A DNA stretch of 56,179 nt from Gammaproteobacteria bacterium (GTDB lineage: Bacteria > Pseudomonadota > Gammaproteobacteria > Steroidobacterales > Foliamicaceae): NCBI GenBank assembly GCA_026708965.1, contig JAPOTY010000042.1:1-56179 (forward strand). Reading direction: 5' to 3'. Every line of letters begins with the position of its first letter. Positions within the stretch are counted from its first letter, which is position 1. The notes beneath the pieces are model-generated. The model saw only the letters and a list, made by a program, of their open reading frames with translations, made no database searches and had not been told where the DNA came from. A program made the translations under genes and the position numbers. Shown one piece after another: positions 34,487 through 43,285 of the stretch.

Positions 34487-35398
34487 TCAATCGTGGTCGT
34501 GGCCGTCGTGGTGGATGTGGTCGCGGTAGTGCGGGTGCTCGAAGTCGTGCGGGTGGTTGTGGCCGTCCTGGGCGCGGACCCATTCGTAGAGGTTGCGCTT
34601 CTGCCGGTACAGCTGGGCCGCGGCGCGCTCCTGGTTCTCCTCGGGCGTGGTCCACGGATTGAAGTGGAAGTAATTGTGCAGCTGCGAGTCCGTGCGGCCG
34701 ATGGCGATGCAGCCGTAGGTGCTCTGGAACGCACCGTGGTTGATCCACGGCGGGCGCCAGAAATAGCCGCCGGTGGGCAGGTCGCCGAATTGCATCATCC
34801 AAGAGGTGCCCCAAATATGATAGCCCTCCTCCATGCAGTCGTGGTAGGAAATATTGTCCTGCCAGAAGCTGGCCGTCATGCAGTAGAGGAACGTGAACCC
34901 GTGGGTGAGCGGGTCGAACTTGAGCACCTTCACGAAGCAGCCCGGCGCCACCGACGGCGACACGTTGGCCGGCCCCCAAGCGATATCCTCCAGCGCGTTA
35001 ACACTCACCAACTTATCGCGCTCGGCGCGCGGATGGTCCTCGTCGGACTCCACGAAACTCGGCTCGCCGTAGTTGTAGAACATCAGGCAGCGGGCGCCGT
35101 TGGGCGCGCTGATGGCGGGCATTGAAACGCCAGGAGGCAGCCACAGGTAGTGGCCGGTCTCGAAGGTCTTGTCGCCCACCTTGAGGCTGCCTTCGGCAAC
35201 GTAGAGCTCCATTTCGGTGTAGCTCATGCCCGGGGGCAGCGAGTAGCCTGACTCGAACTTCACCACCAGCGAGCAGGCGCCGGTATCGCTGTCGAGGCTC
35301 AGCACCTTGTAGTGCATGCCCTTGCCGAAGCCGGGCAGGGTCATGCGCCGGAAGGGAACGTTGGTTTCTACGTAAGGTTCGATATGCGGGCGGCCCAT
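34487..35398 (-). CDS. DUF4437-like double cupin protein with His-rich tail
   Basis: The 303-residue product has two cupin-like halves (YTEMELYVAEGSLKVGDKTF, GHYLWLPPGVSMP; later WMMQFGDLPTGGYFWRPPWI with NHGAF). It resembles anti-sigma/ChrR or DUF4437 cupins; the ligand is unknown. The last 26 residues contain about ten histidines (HNHPHDFEHPHYRD and HIHHDGHDHD), which suggests transition-metal binding or storage. It lies 18 bp downstream of a small gene on the same strand and opposite the TonB-dependent receptor, perhaps linked to its substrate. Confidence 0.65.
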   Translation of the reverse strand: MGRPHIEPYVETNVPFRRMTLPGFGKGMHYKVLSLDSDTGACSLVVKFESGYSLPPGMSYTEMELYVAEGSLKVGDKTFETGHYLWLPPGVSMPAISAPNGARCLMFYNYGEPSFVESDEDHPRAERDKLVSVNALEDIAWGPANVSPSVAPGCFVKVLKFDPLTHGFTFLYCMTASFWQDNISYHDCMEEGYHIWGTSWMMQFGDLPTGGYFWRPPWINHGAFQSTYGCIAIGRTDSQLHNYFHFNPWTTPEENQERAAAQLYRQKRNLYEWVRAQDGHNHPHDFEHPHYRDHIHHDGHDHD

Positions 35399-35416
35399 GC
35401 GTGTGCTCCCTTATCT

Positions 35417-35677
35417 CTAAAATACGACCTTGAAAGGCCGGTCGGGACGGGTGGGAATTTCGTCGTCGGGAATTTGGCGGCGATTGTTGTAGTGGACGTT
35501 GAAGCCGCGCGTTTGGATGCGCCCGAAGAACTTCTCCACCCAAATATCGCGCTCCTCGGAAAGATCATCCATTTCCTTAACGATTTGCTGGTAGCGCTTG
35601 TCCTGCTCCGCGCTCTCGTCGCGAATCCACTGCTGCGCCTCGGCGGATTTCTTGTATTCGATCAAATTCTTCGGCAC
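35417..35677 (-). CDS. Small conserved-looking hypothetical protein
   Basis: I chose the GTG at 35677 (MPKNLIEYKKSAEAQQWI) because GAGGG precedes it and the sequence before it looks non-coding, although the frame stays open to 35857. The 86-residue product is charged and helical at first (DKRYQQIVKEMDDLSEERDI), ending in a short Arg/Asp/Pro tail. No family recognised. It probably forms an operon with the cupin gene 18 bp downstream. Confidence 0.5.
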   Translation of the reverse strand: MPKNLIEYKKSAEAQQWIRDESAEQDKRYQQIVKEMDDLSEERDIWVEKFFGRIQTRGFNVHYNNRRQIPDDEIPTRPDRPFKVVF

Positions 35678-35836
35678 CTGACGGCCTCCCTCAAAGAAAA
35701 TGCAGGCGCGGAATACTGGCACAAAAGGCCCGCTCAATGCAAACACAACCCGCGAGAGTCCGGCAAGCACACCCCAAAACGGTCGCATTGCGAGGGGGAC
35801 AAAATCGCAGCATGCGAAGGGCCGCCCGTTTCCCAA

Positions 35837-35842
35837 TATAAT
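35837..35842 (+). promoter_or_regulatory. Possible -10 box for the TonB-dependent receptor gene
   Basis: A consensus TATAAT lies 100 bp upstream of the receptor start. No matching -35 is visible at the normal spacing, so an activator or alternative element would be needed. Weak call. Confidence 0.3.
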
Positions 35843-35941
35843 CCCTGCGCTGTTCAAGTGTGAAGCTCGGCTCCGCTAAAGGTTTGCGAGCTTTCGCTCA
35901 TTGTGTGCACCGTTCCGTATGCCGTAAGGAGAAATACACGG

Positions 35942-38224
35942 ATGAATTCAATATCAATACGCCAAGCCTTAAGCGCGCTGCTCGGCGCCGCCCTGATTGC
36001 GCCTGCCCTAGCGCAGGACAACGAATTGATCGAGGAAGTGATCGTGACCGCGCAGCGCCGCGCGGAGAGCGTGCAGGACGTGCCGATCGCGGTGAGCGCC
36101 TATTCCGACCTGCAGCTTCGTGAATTGCAGGTCACGGAACTGCTGGACATCACCCGCTTGGTGCCCAATCTGATCGGCAGCAACAACACCGGCTTAGGCT
36201 CGGCCAACGTGTATTCGCTGCGCGGGCTTAACAACACCGAATCGATCGCCACTTTCGACCCGCCCGTGGGCAGCTACGTGGACGATATCTTTATCAGCCG
36301 CCAGAACGCCAACAATTTCGCGCTGTTCGATATCGACCGCGTCGAAGTGCTTCGCGGGCCTCAAGGCACACTGTTTGGCCGCAACACCACCGGCGGCGCC
36401 GTGAACGTGATTCTGAAGAAGCCCGCTGAGGAGTTCGGCGGCTATGTGGAACTGGGGTTCGGCCGCTTCAGCCAGGTTCGCTTCCGCAGCAGCGTGGACC
36501 TTCCCATTCAGGACAACCTTCTGCTGAAACTATCAGCCTACGCGATCGACGACGACGGCTTCGTGGAAAACCGCACCACGGGCGAGGACGGCATCAATTA
36601 CGAGAAGAACGTGGGCGTGCGCGCCGCGCTCCGCTGGCTTGGCGAAACCGTCACTTGGGACGCGGCGGCAGCCTATGTCGATAACGAGCACGCCAACCTG
36701 CTCAACCTGCACGACCCGGAGGAGGACGAGCGCTACACCCTCACCGGCGTGCGCTCCGACCAGCCGCCCCCTTGGCCCACGCCCATCCATGGCGCAAAGG
36801 CCAGCAATCCGCTGGGCAACTGGATCAACTCGCTTTCGTTGTACTCGAACATCGAAGTCGATACGGCGTTCGGCTTGTTGAATATCATTACCGGCCAGCG
36901 CTTCCTAGACCACGACTTTACGCTTGACTTCCTCAATTTCGCCCGGCCGTACGGCGGCTTCACCATCGCCAATGAAGGGGAGCACGACCAGTTCACGCAG
37001 GAAGTGAAGCTAACGGGCTCGACCGAAAACGGATTGCTCGACTATGTGGCAGGCGTTTTCTTTATTCAGGAGGAAAACGTTACCGATTTCGCCGATCTGC
37101 TGGGCGTTGGCGGCGCATTCAACGGCTTCCAGCCATTGCTGCTGGCCGACCGCGTTCTGGAGAATGATGCCGACGCGCTGGCGGCCTATCTCCAAGTCGA
37201 TTACCACGCCAGCGACCAGCTCACTCTCACGGCCGGCGCCCGCTGGACCGACGAGACCAAGGAAATCGTTTATACGCCGAACCCGAACTGGCCCAGGATT
37301 CCGGTGCCCGGGGTCGGCGCCTTCGATTCCGCCGATATCGCCGCGCTGGGCTATCCGCTGGAGCAGAACGCCAAGATCACCACGCCGCGCCTCGCGCTGG
37401 AGTACGCGTTCAGCGACGACGTGATGGCTTACGCCTCGGCCACGCGGGGCTTCAAATCGGGCGGCTGGAACGCGCGGGGAACCTCGGCGGCCCAGATTGA
37501 AGCTTTCGGGCCGGAGAAAGTATGGTCTTATGAAGCGGGGCTGCGCTCGGACTGGCTGGGCGGACGGCTGCGCCTCAACGCCACCGTGTTCCGCACCGAT
37601 GTCACCGACTTCCAGCTGCCCTCGGCGGTTTACGATCCCGTGACCGGCGCCCCCACCTTCAATACAAGGAACTACGCATCGCTGGAAAACCAGGGTGTGG
37701 AGGTGGAAATGACCGCTGTCCTTATCGACGGACTCACCGTGTTCGTGAATTTCGGAACCCAGGACGCGGAGTACGCCGAGCTGAACCCCTCCATTCTTGA
37801 GCAGCAGACCCGCTGCCAAGCGGACCTTGCGGCTGGAGTCGCCTTCACTGCAAGCAATGTCTGCGGCGAGGGCGTGGTCAATCATCTGGGCGAGATCGCC
37901 GATCCCGTGCGGGCGCCCGACTACACCCTCACAGCGGGCGCCGCCTACGATATTCCGATCGCCTCGGGCTGGGAGCTGCGTCCCAGCGCCTTCGTCTATA
38001 CGATCGGCAAGCACAGCATCGGTTCAAGCGGCATCCCCGTTGCGCTCAGCGACGGCTATTCGGTGCTTACCGCTTCGGTGACGCTGCGCAACCTCGATCA
38101 GGACTGGTCGATCAGCGCCGAATGCCAGAACTGCGCGGACCGCGAGCAGGGCACCTCGTTCTTCGTGGGCCTCTACCTGCAAGACCCGCGCACCTGGACC
38201 GTCAATTTCCGCAAGGACTTCTGA
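35942..38224 (+). CDS. TonB-dependent outer-membrane receptor
   Basis: The 760-residue product starts at 35942 after AAGGAG and has a signal peptide (MNSISIRQALSALLGAALIA, cut near ALAQD), a TonB-box-like EEVIVTAQRR, a plug domain (VQDVPIAVSAYSD; VEVLRGPQGTLFGRNTTGGA) and a C-terminal beta-barrel ending in the aromatic TVNFRKDF. It imports a substrate too large for porins, using TonB energy; substrate unknown. The style is like receptors common in sphingomonads and marine gammaproteobacteria. Full length. Confidence 0.92.
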   Translation: MNSISIRQALSALLGAALIAPALAQDNELIEEVIVTAQRRAESVQDVPIAVSAYSDLQLRELQVTELLDITRLVPNLIGSNNTGLGSANVYSLRGLNNTESIATFDPPVGSYVDDIFISRQNANNFALFDIDRVEVLRGPQGTLFGRNTTGGAVNVILKKPAEEFGGYVELGFGRFSQVRFRSSVDLPIQDNLLLKLSAYAIDDDGFVENRTTGEDGINYEKNVGVRAALRWLGETVTWDAAAAYVDNEHANLLNLHDPEEDERYTLTGVRSDQPPPWPTPIHGAKASNPLGNWINSLSLYSNIEVDTAFGLLNIITGQRFLDHDFTLDFLNFARPYGGFTIANEGEHDQFTQEVKLTGSTENGLLDYVAGVFFIQEENVTDFADLLGVGGAFNGFQPLLLADRVLENDADALAAYLQVDYHASDQLTLTAGARWTDETKEIVYTPNPNWPRIPVPGVGAFDSADIAALGYPLEQNAKITTPRLALEYAFSDDVMAYASATRGFKSGGWNARGTSAAQIEAFGPEKVWSYEAGLRSDWLGGRLRLNATVFRTDVTDFQLPSAVYDPVTGAPTFNTRNYASLENQGVEVEMTAVLIDGLTVFVNFGTQDAEYAELNPSILEQQTRCQADLAAGVAFTASNVCGEGVVNHLGEIADPVRAPDYTLTAGAAYDIPIASGWELRPSAFVYTIGKHSIGSSGIPVALSDGYSVLTASVTLRNLDQDWSISAECQNCADREQGTSFFVGLYLQDPRTWTVNFRKDF

Positions 38225-38227
38225 CAT

Positions 38228-38257
38228 GGCCCGCACTTGGAAAGAAAGAGTGCGGCC
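38228..38257 (+). terminator. Hairpin after the TonB-dependent receptor gene
   Basis: GGCCCGCACT (38228-38237) pairs with AGTGCGGCC (38249-38257) with one bulge, separated by an A-rich loop. It starts four bases after the stop codon. No U-tract follows, so termination may be incomplete or Rho-assisted. Confidence 0.4.
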
Positions 38258-38316
38258 AGTTCAGCAAATGGCAGGTGAGCCGAACGCTACTTTCGCTCGG
38301 GAATGTGCAGGAATGA

Positions 38317-38949
38317 CTACTGCTGAGTTTTAGAAGACTGCCTTGAGAGTGATGCGCCCATTCTGTCCCGGATCAACTTCTGGACCTCGGCTACGCTTCC
38401 TAGCATTTCGCCGCTGGCGCAAAGTTCAATCAACCGATCCCATTCCCGGTCGATAAGATTGAGCGCCCCGTCCATAGCAAGGAAGGGGCCTGGAGGCGGA
38501 TCGCTCTCCAATCGCGAGTCCGCCACGGAATCGGAGAGTCCGTAGTGGCAAAGCAATTCCTTCAGATTCAGCCAGCTTGCGGCCACGGCTAAATTTTCCA
38601 GTGGAACGACTGCGCTTCCTCCGTGCCCATCGGCAATCTCGATATCGATAGACTCCAAACCGCGATCATTTAGAAAATGCAATCTCAGTCCTCCCAAGTC
38701 AAAGATCGCTTGCGCGTTTCCGAAATTCGCTTCGTCATGCAGGCATTCAACGAGCAGTGGCTTTCCCCGACCCAGCCCTGCTAGGCATTCTTCCATGCGG
38801 TTAGCGAACGAGTTGGGCATGGGCATGGCCGCCCACCGCTGGCGGTTAGTCATTCCATTCCAGCGAGACTCCGGAAGGTTGAAGTAGCTGGCGCCTAGCC
38901 TGGCGGCCAGCGTCAAATAGGCTGGATAGTGTCCGAGCACTGTGTTCAT
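38317..38949 (-). CDS. Hypothetical soluble protein
   Basis: The 210-residue product has no signal peptide, membrane helix or motif I can name. It contains LGGLRLHFLNDRGLESIDIE and a Lys/Leu helical C-terminus. It stands alone between the receptor and the CoA-transferase gene, with about 85 bp on the far side. The start at 38949 is the first Met of a frame that looks coding throughout. Confidence 0.45.
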   Translation of the reverse strand: MNTVLGHYPAYLTLAARLGASYFNLPESRWNGMTNRQRWAAMPMPNSFANRMEECLAGLGRGKPLLVECLHDEANFGNAQAIFDLGGLRLHFLNDRGLESIDIEIADGHGGSAVVPLENLAVAASWLNLKELLCHYGLSDSVADSRLESDPPPGPFLAMDGALNLIDREWDRLIELCASGEMLGSVAEVQKLIRDRMGASLSRQSSKTQQ

Positions 38950-39034
38950 GGCCGACGCTTCTCGAATATTTCACTTCACATTCTCTTTATTCTTAACACT
39001 CAATTCTGCCACAGACACTGCTCCAAGTGCGGAA

Positions 39035-40234
39035 TTATTGCGGGGGCGCGCGGGTCGCGCCGCTAGCCAGCATGTCGTCTATTTCCGTCTTGGAATAGCC
39101 CGCTTCGGTGAGCACCTCCACGCTGTGCTCGCCCAATTGGGGAGGGTGGCGGCGGATGCTGGCGGGGCTGGCGGAGAAATTCACCGGGAAGCCCGGCATC
39201 CGCAACTTGCCTTCGGTGGGGTGGTCCATTTCGCTCCAGAAGCCGACGGCATTCAGGTGCTCGTCGTTCTGCAGGTCGGCGAGCGAATTGACCGCGTTGA
39301 CCGGCACGCTGCTGCCTTCAAATAACTCCATCCACTCGCCGGTGGTTCGCGTGGCCAGAATCCGGCCGGTTTCCTTGTAAGTGTCGTCGATATTCCGCAC
39401 CCGGTCCGACAGCGTGCGGAAACGCTCGTCCTCAATCAGGTCCTCGCGGCCCGCGCGGGCGCAGAAAAGCTCCCAGTGGCGGTCGAGGTACGGCAGCACG
39501 GCAATGTAGCCGTCCAGCGTCTTGTACGGCTTGCGTTGCTTGCTCATCAGGCGCTTGTAGCCAGCCGTGCCCAAGGGCGGCTCGAATACCTGGCCCCAAA
39601 GGTGCTCCGCCATCACGAACGACACCATGGTTTCGAACATCGGCACTTCCAGCTCCTGCCCCTCGCCGGTCCGTTCGCGATGAAACAGCGCCGCCAGCAC
39701 GCCGTACACCACCGTGATCGCCGTGGTCTTGTCCGCCACCACGGTGGGAACATAGCGCGGTTCGCCCTGCACCATCGCGTGAAGCATGGCGAAGCCGCTG
39801 ACCGACTGAATCGAGTCGTCGAGCGCGCCGCGCGCCGCGTACGGTCCGTCTTTCCCGTAGCCGTAGGCTCCGCAGTAGATGATCCGCGGGTTGACCTTCC
39901 GCAAGTCGTCGTACTCGAGCCCCAGCCGGCTCATCACGCCGGGGCGGTTGTTGTGAATCAGAACGTCCATGTCGCGGGCCAGGCGGAGCACCGCCTCCCG
40001 TCCGGCGGGCTTTTTCAGATCCAGCACAATGCCCCGCTTATTGCGGTTGCAAGTGAGGTACAGCGCCGCCATTCCGGGCGTGTGATGCGCGCCAAGCGAC
40101 CGGTTGGAGTCGCCGTACGGCGGTTCAACCTTGATCACGTCCGCGCCCATATCGGCGAGCAACTGGCAAGCCCAAGGCCCCAGAACCACACTGGTTAGCT
40201 CCAGCACTCGAATTCCATCCAAGGGTCCGGCCAT
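39035..40234 (-). CDS. Family III CoA-transferase (CaiB/BaiF type)
   Basis: The 399-residue product has the CaiB/BaiF pattern: MAGPLDGIRVLELTSVVLGP, LLADMGADVIKVEPPYGD, LIHNNRPGVMSRLGL, and the catalytic Asp in GALDDSIQSVSG near residue 155. These enzymes move CoA between an acyl-CoA and a carboxylate. Length is normal. Substrate unknown. It is divergent from the methyltransferase at 40355 and near a crotonase and a GST gene, suggesting acid catabolism. Confidence 0.9.
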   Translation of the reverse strand: MAGPLDGIRVLELTSVVLGPWACQLLADMGADVIKVEPPYGDSNRSLGAHHTPGMAALYLTCNRNKRGIVLDLKKPAGREAVLRLARDMDVLIHNNRPGVMSRLGLEYDDLRKVNPRIIYCGAYGYGKDGPYAARGALDDSIQSVSGFAMLHAMVQGEPRYVPTVVADKTTAITVVYGVLAALFHRERTGEGQELEVPMFETMVSFVMAEHLWGQVFEPPLGTAGYKRLMSKQRKPYKTLDGYIAVLPYLDRHWELFCARAGREDLIEDERFRTLSDRVRNIDDTYKETGRILATRTTGEWMELFEGSSVPVNAVNSLADLQNDEHLNAVGFWSEMDHPTEGKLRMPGFPVNFSASPASIRRHPPQLGEHSVEVLTEAGYSKTEIDDMLASGATRAPPQ

Positions 40235-40354
40235 CAGGGGTTGCTCCTCGTTATTGCGGGCGGGCGCGCAGGCACGGCGGGAGATTTTATTCGCTTTGCA
40301 TTTTGTTCCCGAATCCGCAACAATCAGGCGCAGGAATCAAGGAACAATCGAGCC

Positions 40355-41551
40355 ATGACCCAACCGATTAACCATGCGCTGGCCTTGGACCGCAGCCGGG
40401 ACGCGCGGGCGCGGGAAAGGTTCGTTTCCAGCCTGCGCGGCTACGTCCTTAACGACCTTGCCGGGGCCATGCGCGAGGACTTCGACTCCGGCGTTGCCGC
40501 CCATGCGGAGAATGCAGCGGATGCCGGGCCGATGGACGGCGCAGGCGTGCATCGCGCCATTCGCAAGCGGGATATCTTCAAGGCCTATTCCTCGGCGCGC
40601 TGCACCGCCCAGCAGATGGTGTGGGACGTGGTGATGGACAGCGTGGAGCAGCAGCGCGAACGCCTGAACGCCGTTGGCAGGGAACTGACGGATAAGGCCA
40701 GCGCCGGCGGCACGCTGGAGCTCGACCCGTCGCTCGGGATTCCGCGCTACGTGGAGGCGGTTGACGTGCATCTCATGCCGGGCTGCTATCACCGCGAGCG
40801 CGGCGGCGAGGACCTGGCGGCGGGCGCTATTTACGACCAGGGGCTGAACGTGTTCGCCTTCGGCGCCATGGGCAAGGAGCTGAACGATATCGGCTGGTCG
40901 ATGGCGAATTTCTACAAGCTGCGCTTCGACCATCGCTCGCCTGGCCGGATTCTGGACGCGGGCTGCACCATCGGGCACAACACCCTGCCTTGGAAGCAGG
41001 TATTTCCCGATGCCGAAGTACACGGCATCGACGTGGCCGCGCCCTGCCTTCGTTACGCGCATGCGCGCGCCGAGGCCATGGGCGTAGCGGCGCATTTCCA
41101 TCAGCAAAGCGCCGAGCATATCCGTTTCCCGGACAACTCCATGGATGTGGTGTTCAGCTCCATGTTCCTGCACGAGCTTCCGAAAAAGGCCATCCGCAAC
41201 TATCTGGCCGAGGCGCACCGCGTGCTCAAGCCGGGCGGCGTGCTGCTGAATATGGAACTGCCGCCCAACGACCGCATGGCGGCCTACGACCAGTTCTATC
41301 TGGACTGGGACAGCTACTACAACAACGAGCCGTTCTACAAGGACTTCCGCGACCAGAGCCCCAAGCAGCTCACGATGGAGGCCGGCTTTTCCGCAGATGC
41401 CTACTTCGAGGGCGTGATGCCGCGCTACACCTACACCGAAGAGAAAGATTTCATCGCCATGGCGCAGGCGGATGCGAAGTTCGGCGAGGATACCGGGCGG
41501 CTTTCGGACATCATCTTCTGGTACGGCTTCGGCTCGGTGAAGCAGGGCTGA
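40355..41551 (+). CDS. SAM-dependent methyltransferase, large
   Basis: The 398-residue product has an N-terminal helical domain of about 190 residues and a class I methyltransferase core (RILDAGCTIGHNTLPWKQVF, AEVHGIDVAAPCLRYAHARA, VVFSSMFLHELPKKAIRNYL, VLKPGGVLLNMELP). The ATG at 40355 follows AAGGA; the frame is open upstream without homology. The next gene follows by one base and then a membrane gene overlaps, forming a three-gene operon. The substrate is unknown. Confidence 0.8.
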   Translation: MTQPINHALALDRSRDARARERFVSSLRGYVLNDLAGAMREDFDSGVAAHAENAADAGPMDGAGVHRAIRKRDIFKAYSSARCTAQQMVWDVVMDSVEQQRERLNAVGRELTDKASAGGTLELDPSLGIPRYVEAVDVHLMPGCYHRERGGEDLAAGAIYDQGLNVFAFGAMGKELNDIGWSMANFYKLRFDHRSPGRILDAGCTIGHNTLPWKQVFPDAEVHGIDVAAPCLRYAHARAEAMGVAAHFHQQSAEHIRFPDNSMDVVFSSMFLHELPKKAIRNYLAEAHRVLKPGGVLLNMELPPNDRMAAYDQFYLDWDSYYNNEPFYKDFRDQSPKQLTMEAGFSADAYFEGVMPRYTYTEEKDFIAMAQADAKFGEDTGRLSDIIFWYGFGSVKQG

Positions 41552-41552
41552 A

Positions 41553-41861
41553 ATGAACGCGGCAGCGGGGGAGCGCTTGAGCCGCCGCATCAAGGGCGGG
41601 CGAAAGTATTTCTTTGAAGATCCGGCCACCGATGCGCTGCTGGCCAGCCTGCTCAAGCTGATGGCGGAGCACTGGGTGGTGCGCGAGCGGCTGATGAGCT
41701 TGGAAACGCTGGTTCTCCGCAAGGGGCTGGCGAGCCGCGAGGAAATCGACGGGTTCGAGCCCGATGCGGAACAGGCGGCCGAGTGGGCGGCGGCCAACGG
41801 CGAACTGATCCGCAAGGTTCTGTCGCCATTCGAGGAACTGGGAGAGGAGGGGAAGGAATGA
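41553..41861 (+). CDS. Small protein between methyltransferase and membrane protein
   Basis: The 102-residue product begins GERLSRRIKGGRKYFFEDPA and is helical (LLKLMAEHWVVRERLMSLET), ending in acidic residues. I do not recognise the family. It is tightly packed: one base after the methyltransferase stop and a 4-bp ATGA overlap with the next gene, which implies a shared function. Confidence 0.55.
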   Translation: MNAAAGERLSRRIKGGRKYFFEDPATDALLASLLKLMAEHWVVRERLMSLETLVLRKGLASREEIDGFEPDAEQAAEWAAANGELIRKVLSPFEELGEEGKE

Positions 41862-42526
41862 TGCTGGAGCACAAGATCCTGGTGTTCTTCCATATTTCGC
41901 TGTGGGTGTTCTGGCTGGGCACGGACCTTGGCGTGTTCCTGGCCGCGAAGATGTCCGAAAACTCGTCGCTCAGCATGGAAACCCGCTCCAGCGTATTGCG
42001 CTTGGGAATGGTGCTGGACCGGCTCCCGCGCACATGCAATGCGCTAATCCTGCCCAGCGGCCTGCAGTTGATCGCCGGTCTCAATCTGATCGCAGTGCCC
42101 GCCTGGATTCTGGCGGCGGTCTGGATTCTCGGCCTGCTATGGGTGCTGATCATGTGGCGCGGCTTTCTCAATCCCGGAACGCCGGCCGAGAAATTCTCCG
42201 AGAAGGCCAGCATGCCGTTCAGCCTGCTGTTGTGCGTGGGCGCGCTCGCGTTTGCCTTGGCCACGCAAACCGTCGCCGCGCTTGAGGCGCCGCTGTGGCT
42301 GGCGGTGAAGCTGGCGGCGGTGGGCCTGATAGGCTTGGCGGCAGTGCTGCTGGACCGCGGCTTTGCCCCTGCCATCGTTACCTTCGGAACCATCGCGCAG
42401 TCGGGCTCCACGCCGGAACTGGAGCAGAGGTATCACCAGCAGTTGCAACCCGTTTATGGATGGGTATTGTTTATCTACGCCATGACGATCGTGGCCGCGT
42501 TCTCGGGCACTGTATTCGGCCCGTAG
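41858..42526 (+). CDS. Polytopic membrane protein, unknown
   Basis: The 222-residue product has about five or six membrane helices: ILVFFHISLWVFWLGTDLGV, then LQLIAGLNLIAVPAWILAAV and ILGLLWVLIMW, then LLLCVGALAFALATQTVAAL and LAAVGLIGLAAVLL, and a last WVLFIYAMTIVAAFSG. I recognise no transport motif. The start at 41858 overlaps the upstream stop and follows AGGAGGGGAAGG. It is probably the membrane partner of the two genes before it. Confidence 0.6.
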   Translation: MMLEHKILVFFHISLWVFWLGTDLGVFLAAKMSENSSLSMETRSSVLRLGMVLDRLPRTCNALILPSGLQLIAGLNLIAVPAWILAAVWILGLLWVLIMWRGFLNPGTPAEKFSEKASMPFSLLLCVGALAFALATQTVAALEAPLWLAVKLAAVGLIGLAAVLLDRGFAPAIVTFGTIAQSGSTPELEQRYHQQLQPVYGWVLFIYAMTIVAAFSGTVFGP

Positions 42527-42569
42527 CAGTGAAAAACGATTGGTGGTCACACCCCAAGGAGAACCCTAG

Positions 42570-43181
42570 ATGATTCGCTTGTACGGCCCGCTCAACTCCC
42601 GGGCAAGACGCTGCCTTTGGATGCTGGAGGAACTGGCTATCCCTTACGAGCATGTTCCCATGGACGACCTTTCCCGCGAGCAGCGACGCGAGAAGATCAG
42701 CAAGGTTGCGCTAACCGGCAAGGCCCCGGCCATGGAGGACGGATCGCTCAAGCTGTTCGAGTCCGCCGCCATCAACCTGTATCTGGCCGCCAAGTATGAC
42801 GACCGGGAGCTTTGGCCCGCCAGCCAGGCCGACCGCGCCCGCGCGCTGCAATGGGCGTTTTTCGCCATGACGGAGCTGGAGCCGCCCATCGTGACCCTGT
42901 TCATGCAGAAATTCGTGCATACAGGCAAGAATCACAGCGAAGGCGCTGTAAAGGCGGCGAAGAAGATTCTCGCGGATCCTCTGGAAACGCTGGACAAGCA
43001 GCTCAAGAAGCGCTCCTACCTTTTAGGCGACCAGTTCACGGCGGCGGACCTGTTGTGCGTGTCGGTGCTGGATATGCTGGGCAGGCTCGAGTTCGGCCTC
43101 GATCCATGGCCGAATGTGCATAAGTGGGTCATAAGTTGCACCAGCCGCCCCGCCTATGAAAGGGCGGGAGGCTCGGGCTAG
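42570..43181 (+). CDS. Glutathione S-transferase
   Basis: The 203-residue product has the GST layout: a thioredoxin-like N-domain (MIRLYGPLNSRARRCLWMLE) with the glutathione-binding motif LFESAAINLYLA near residues 65-76, and an all-helical C-domain (FTAADLLCVSVLDMLGRLEF). It conjugates or reduces substrates with glutathione in the cytoplasm. The specific class cannot be told by eye. It is 43 bp downstream of the membrane-protein gene. Confidence 0.88.
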   Translation: MIRLYGPLNSRARRCLWMLEELAIPYEHVPMDDLSREQRREKISKVALTGKAPAMEDGSLKLFESAAINLYLAAKYDDRELWPASQADRARALQWAFFAMTELEPPIVTLFMQKFVHTGKNHSEGAVKAAKKILADPLETLDKQLKKRSYLLGDQFTAADLLCVSVLDMLGRLEFGLDPWPNVHKWVISCTSRPAYERAGGSG

Positions 43182-43216
43182 CGGTCCGCCGGAAAGGCGC
43201 GCGATCCATCGTCTGG

Positions 43217-43256
43217 CCGCCTGCCGCCTGCCGCCTGCCGCCTGCCGCCTGCCGCC
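43217..43256. repeat. Tandem heptanucleotide repeat (CCGCCTG)x5.7
   Basis: Five exact copies of CCGCCTG run from 43217 to 43251 plus a partial sixth. The repeat sits in the 104-bp gap before the crotonase start at 43286. A repeat of this unit could change length by slippage and alter spacing; a coding effect is not expected at present. Confidence 0.85.
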
Positions 43257-43285
43257 CAGCCATCCGTTCCCCCACAGCCCAGCCA

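Noticed and set aside
43190-43284. CRISPR-like array at the heptamer repeat
   Set aside because: The units are contiguous 7-bp copies with no spacers. No CRISPR array or cas gene is visible anywhere in the window.
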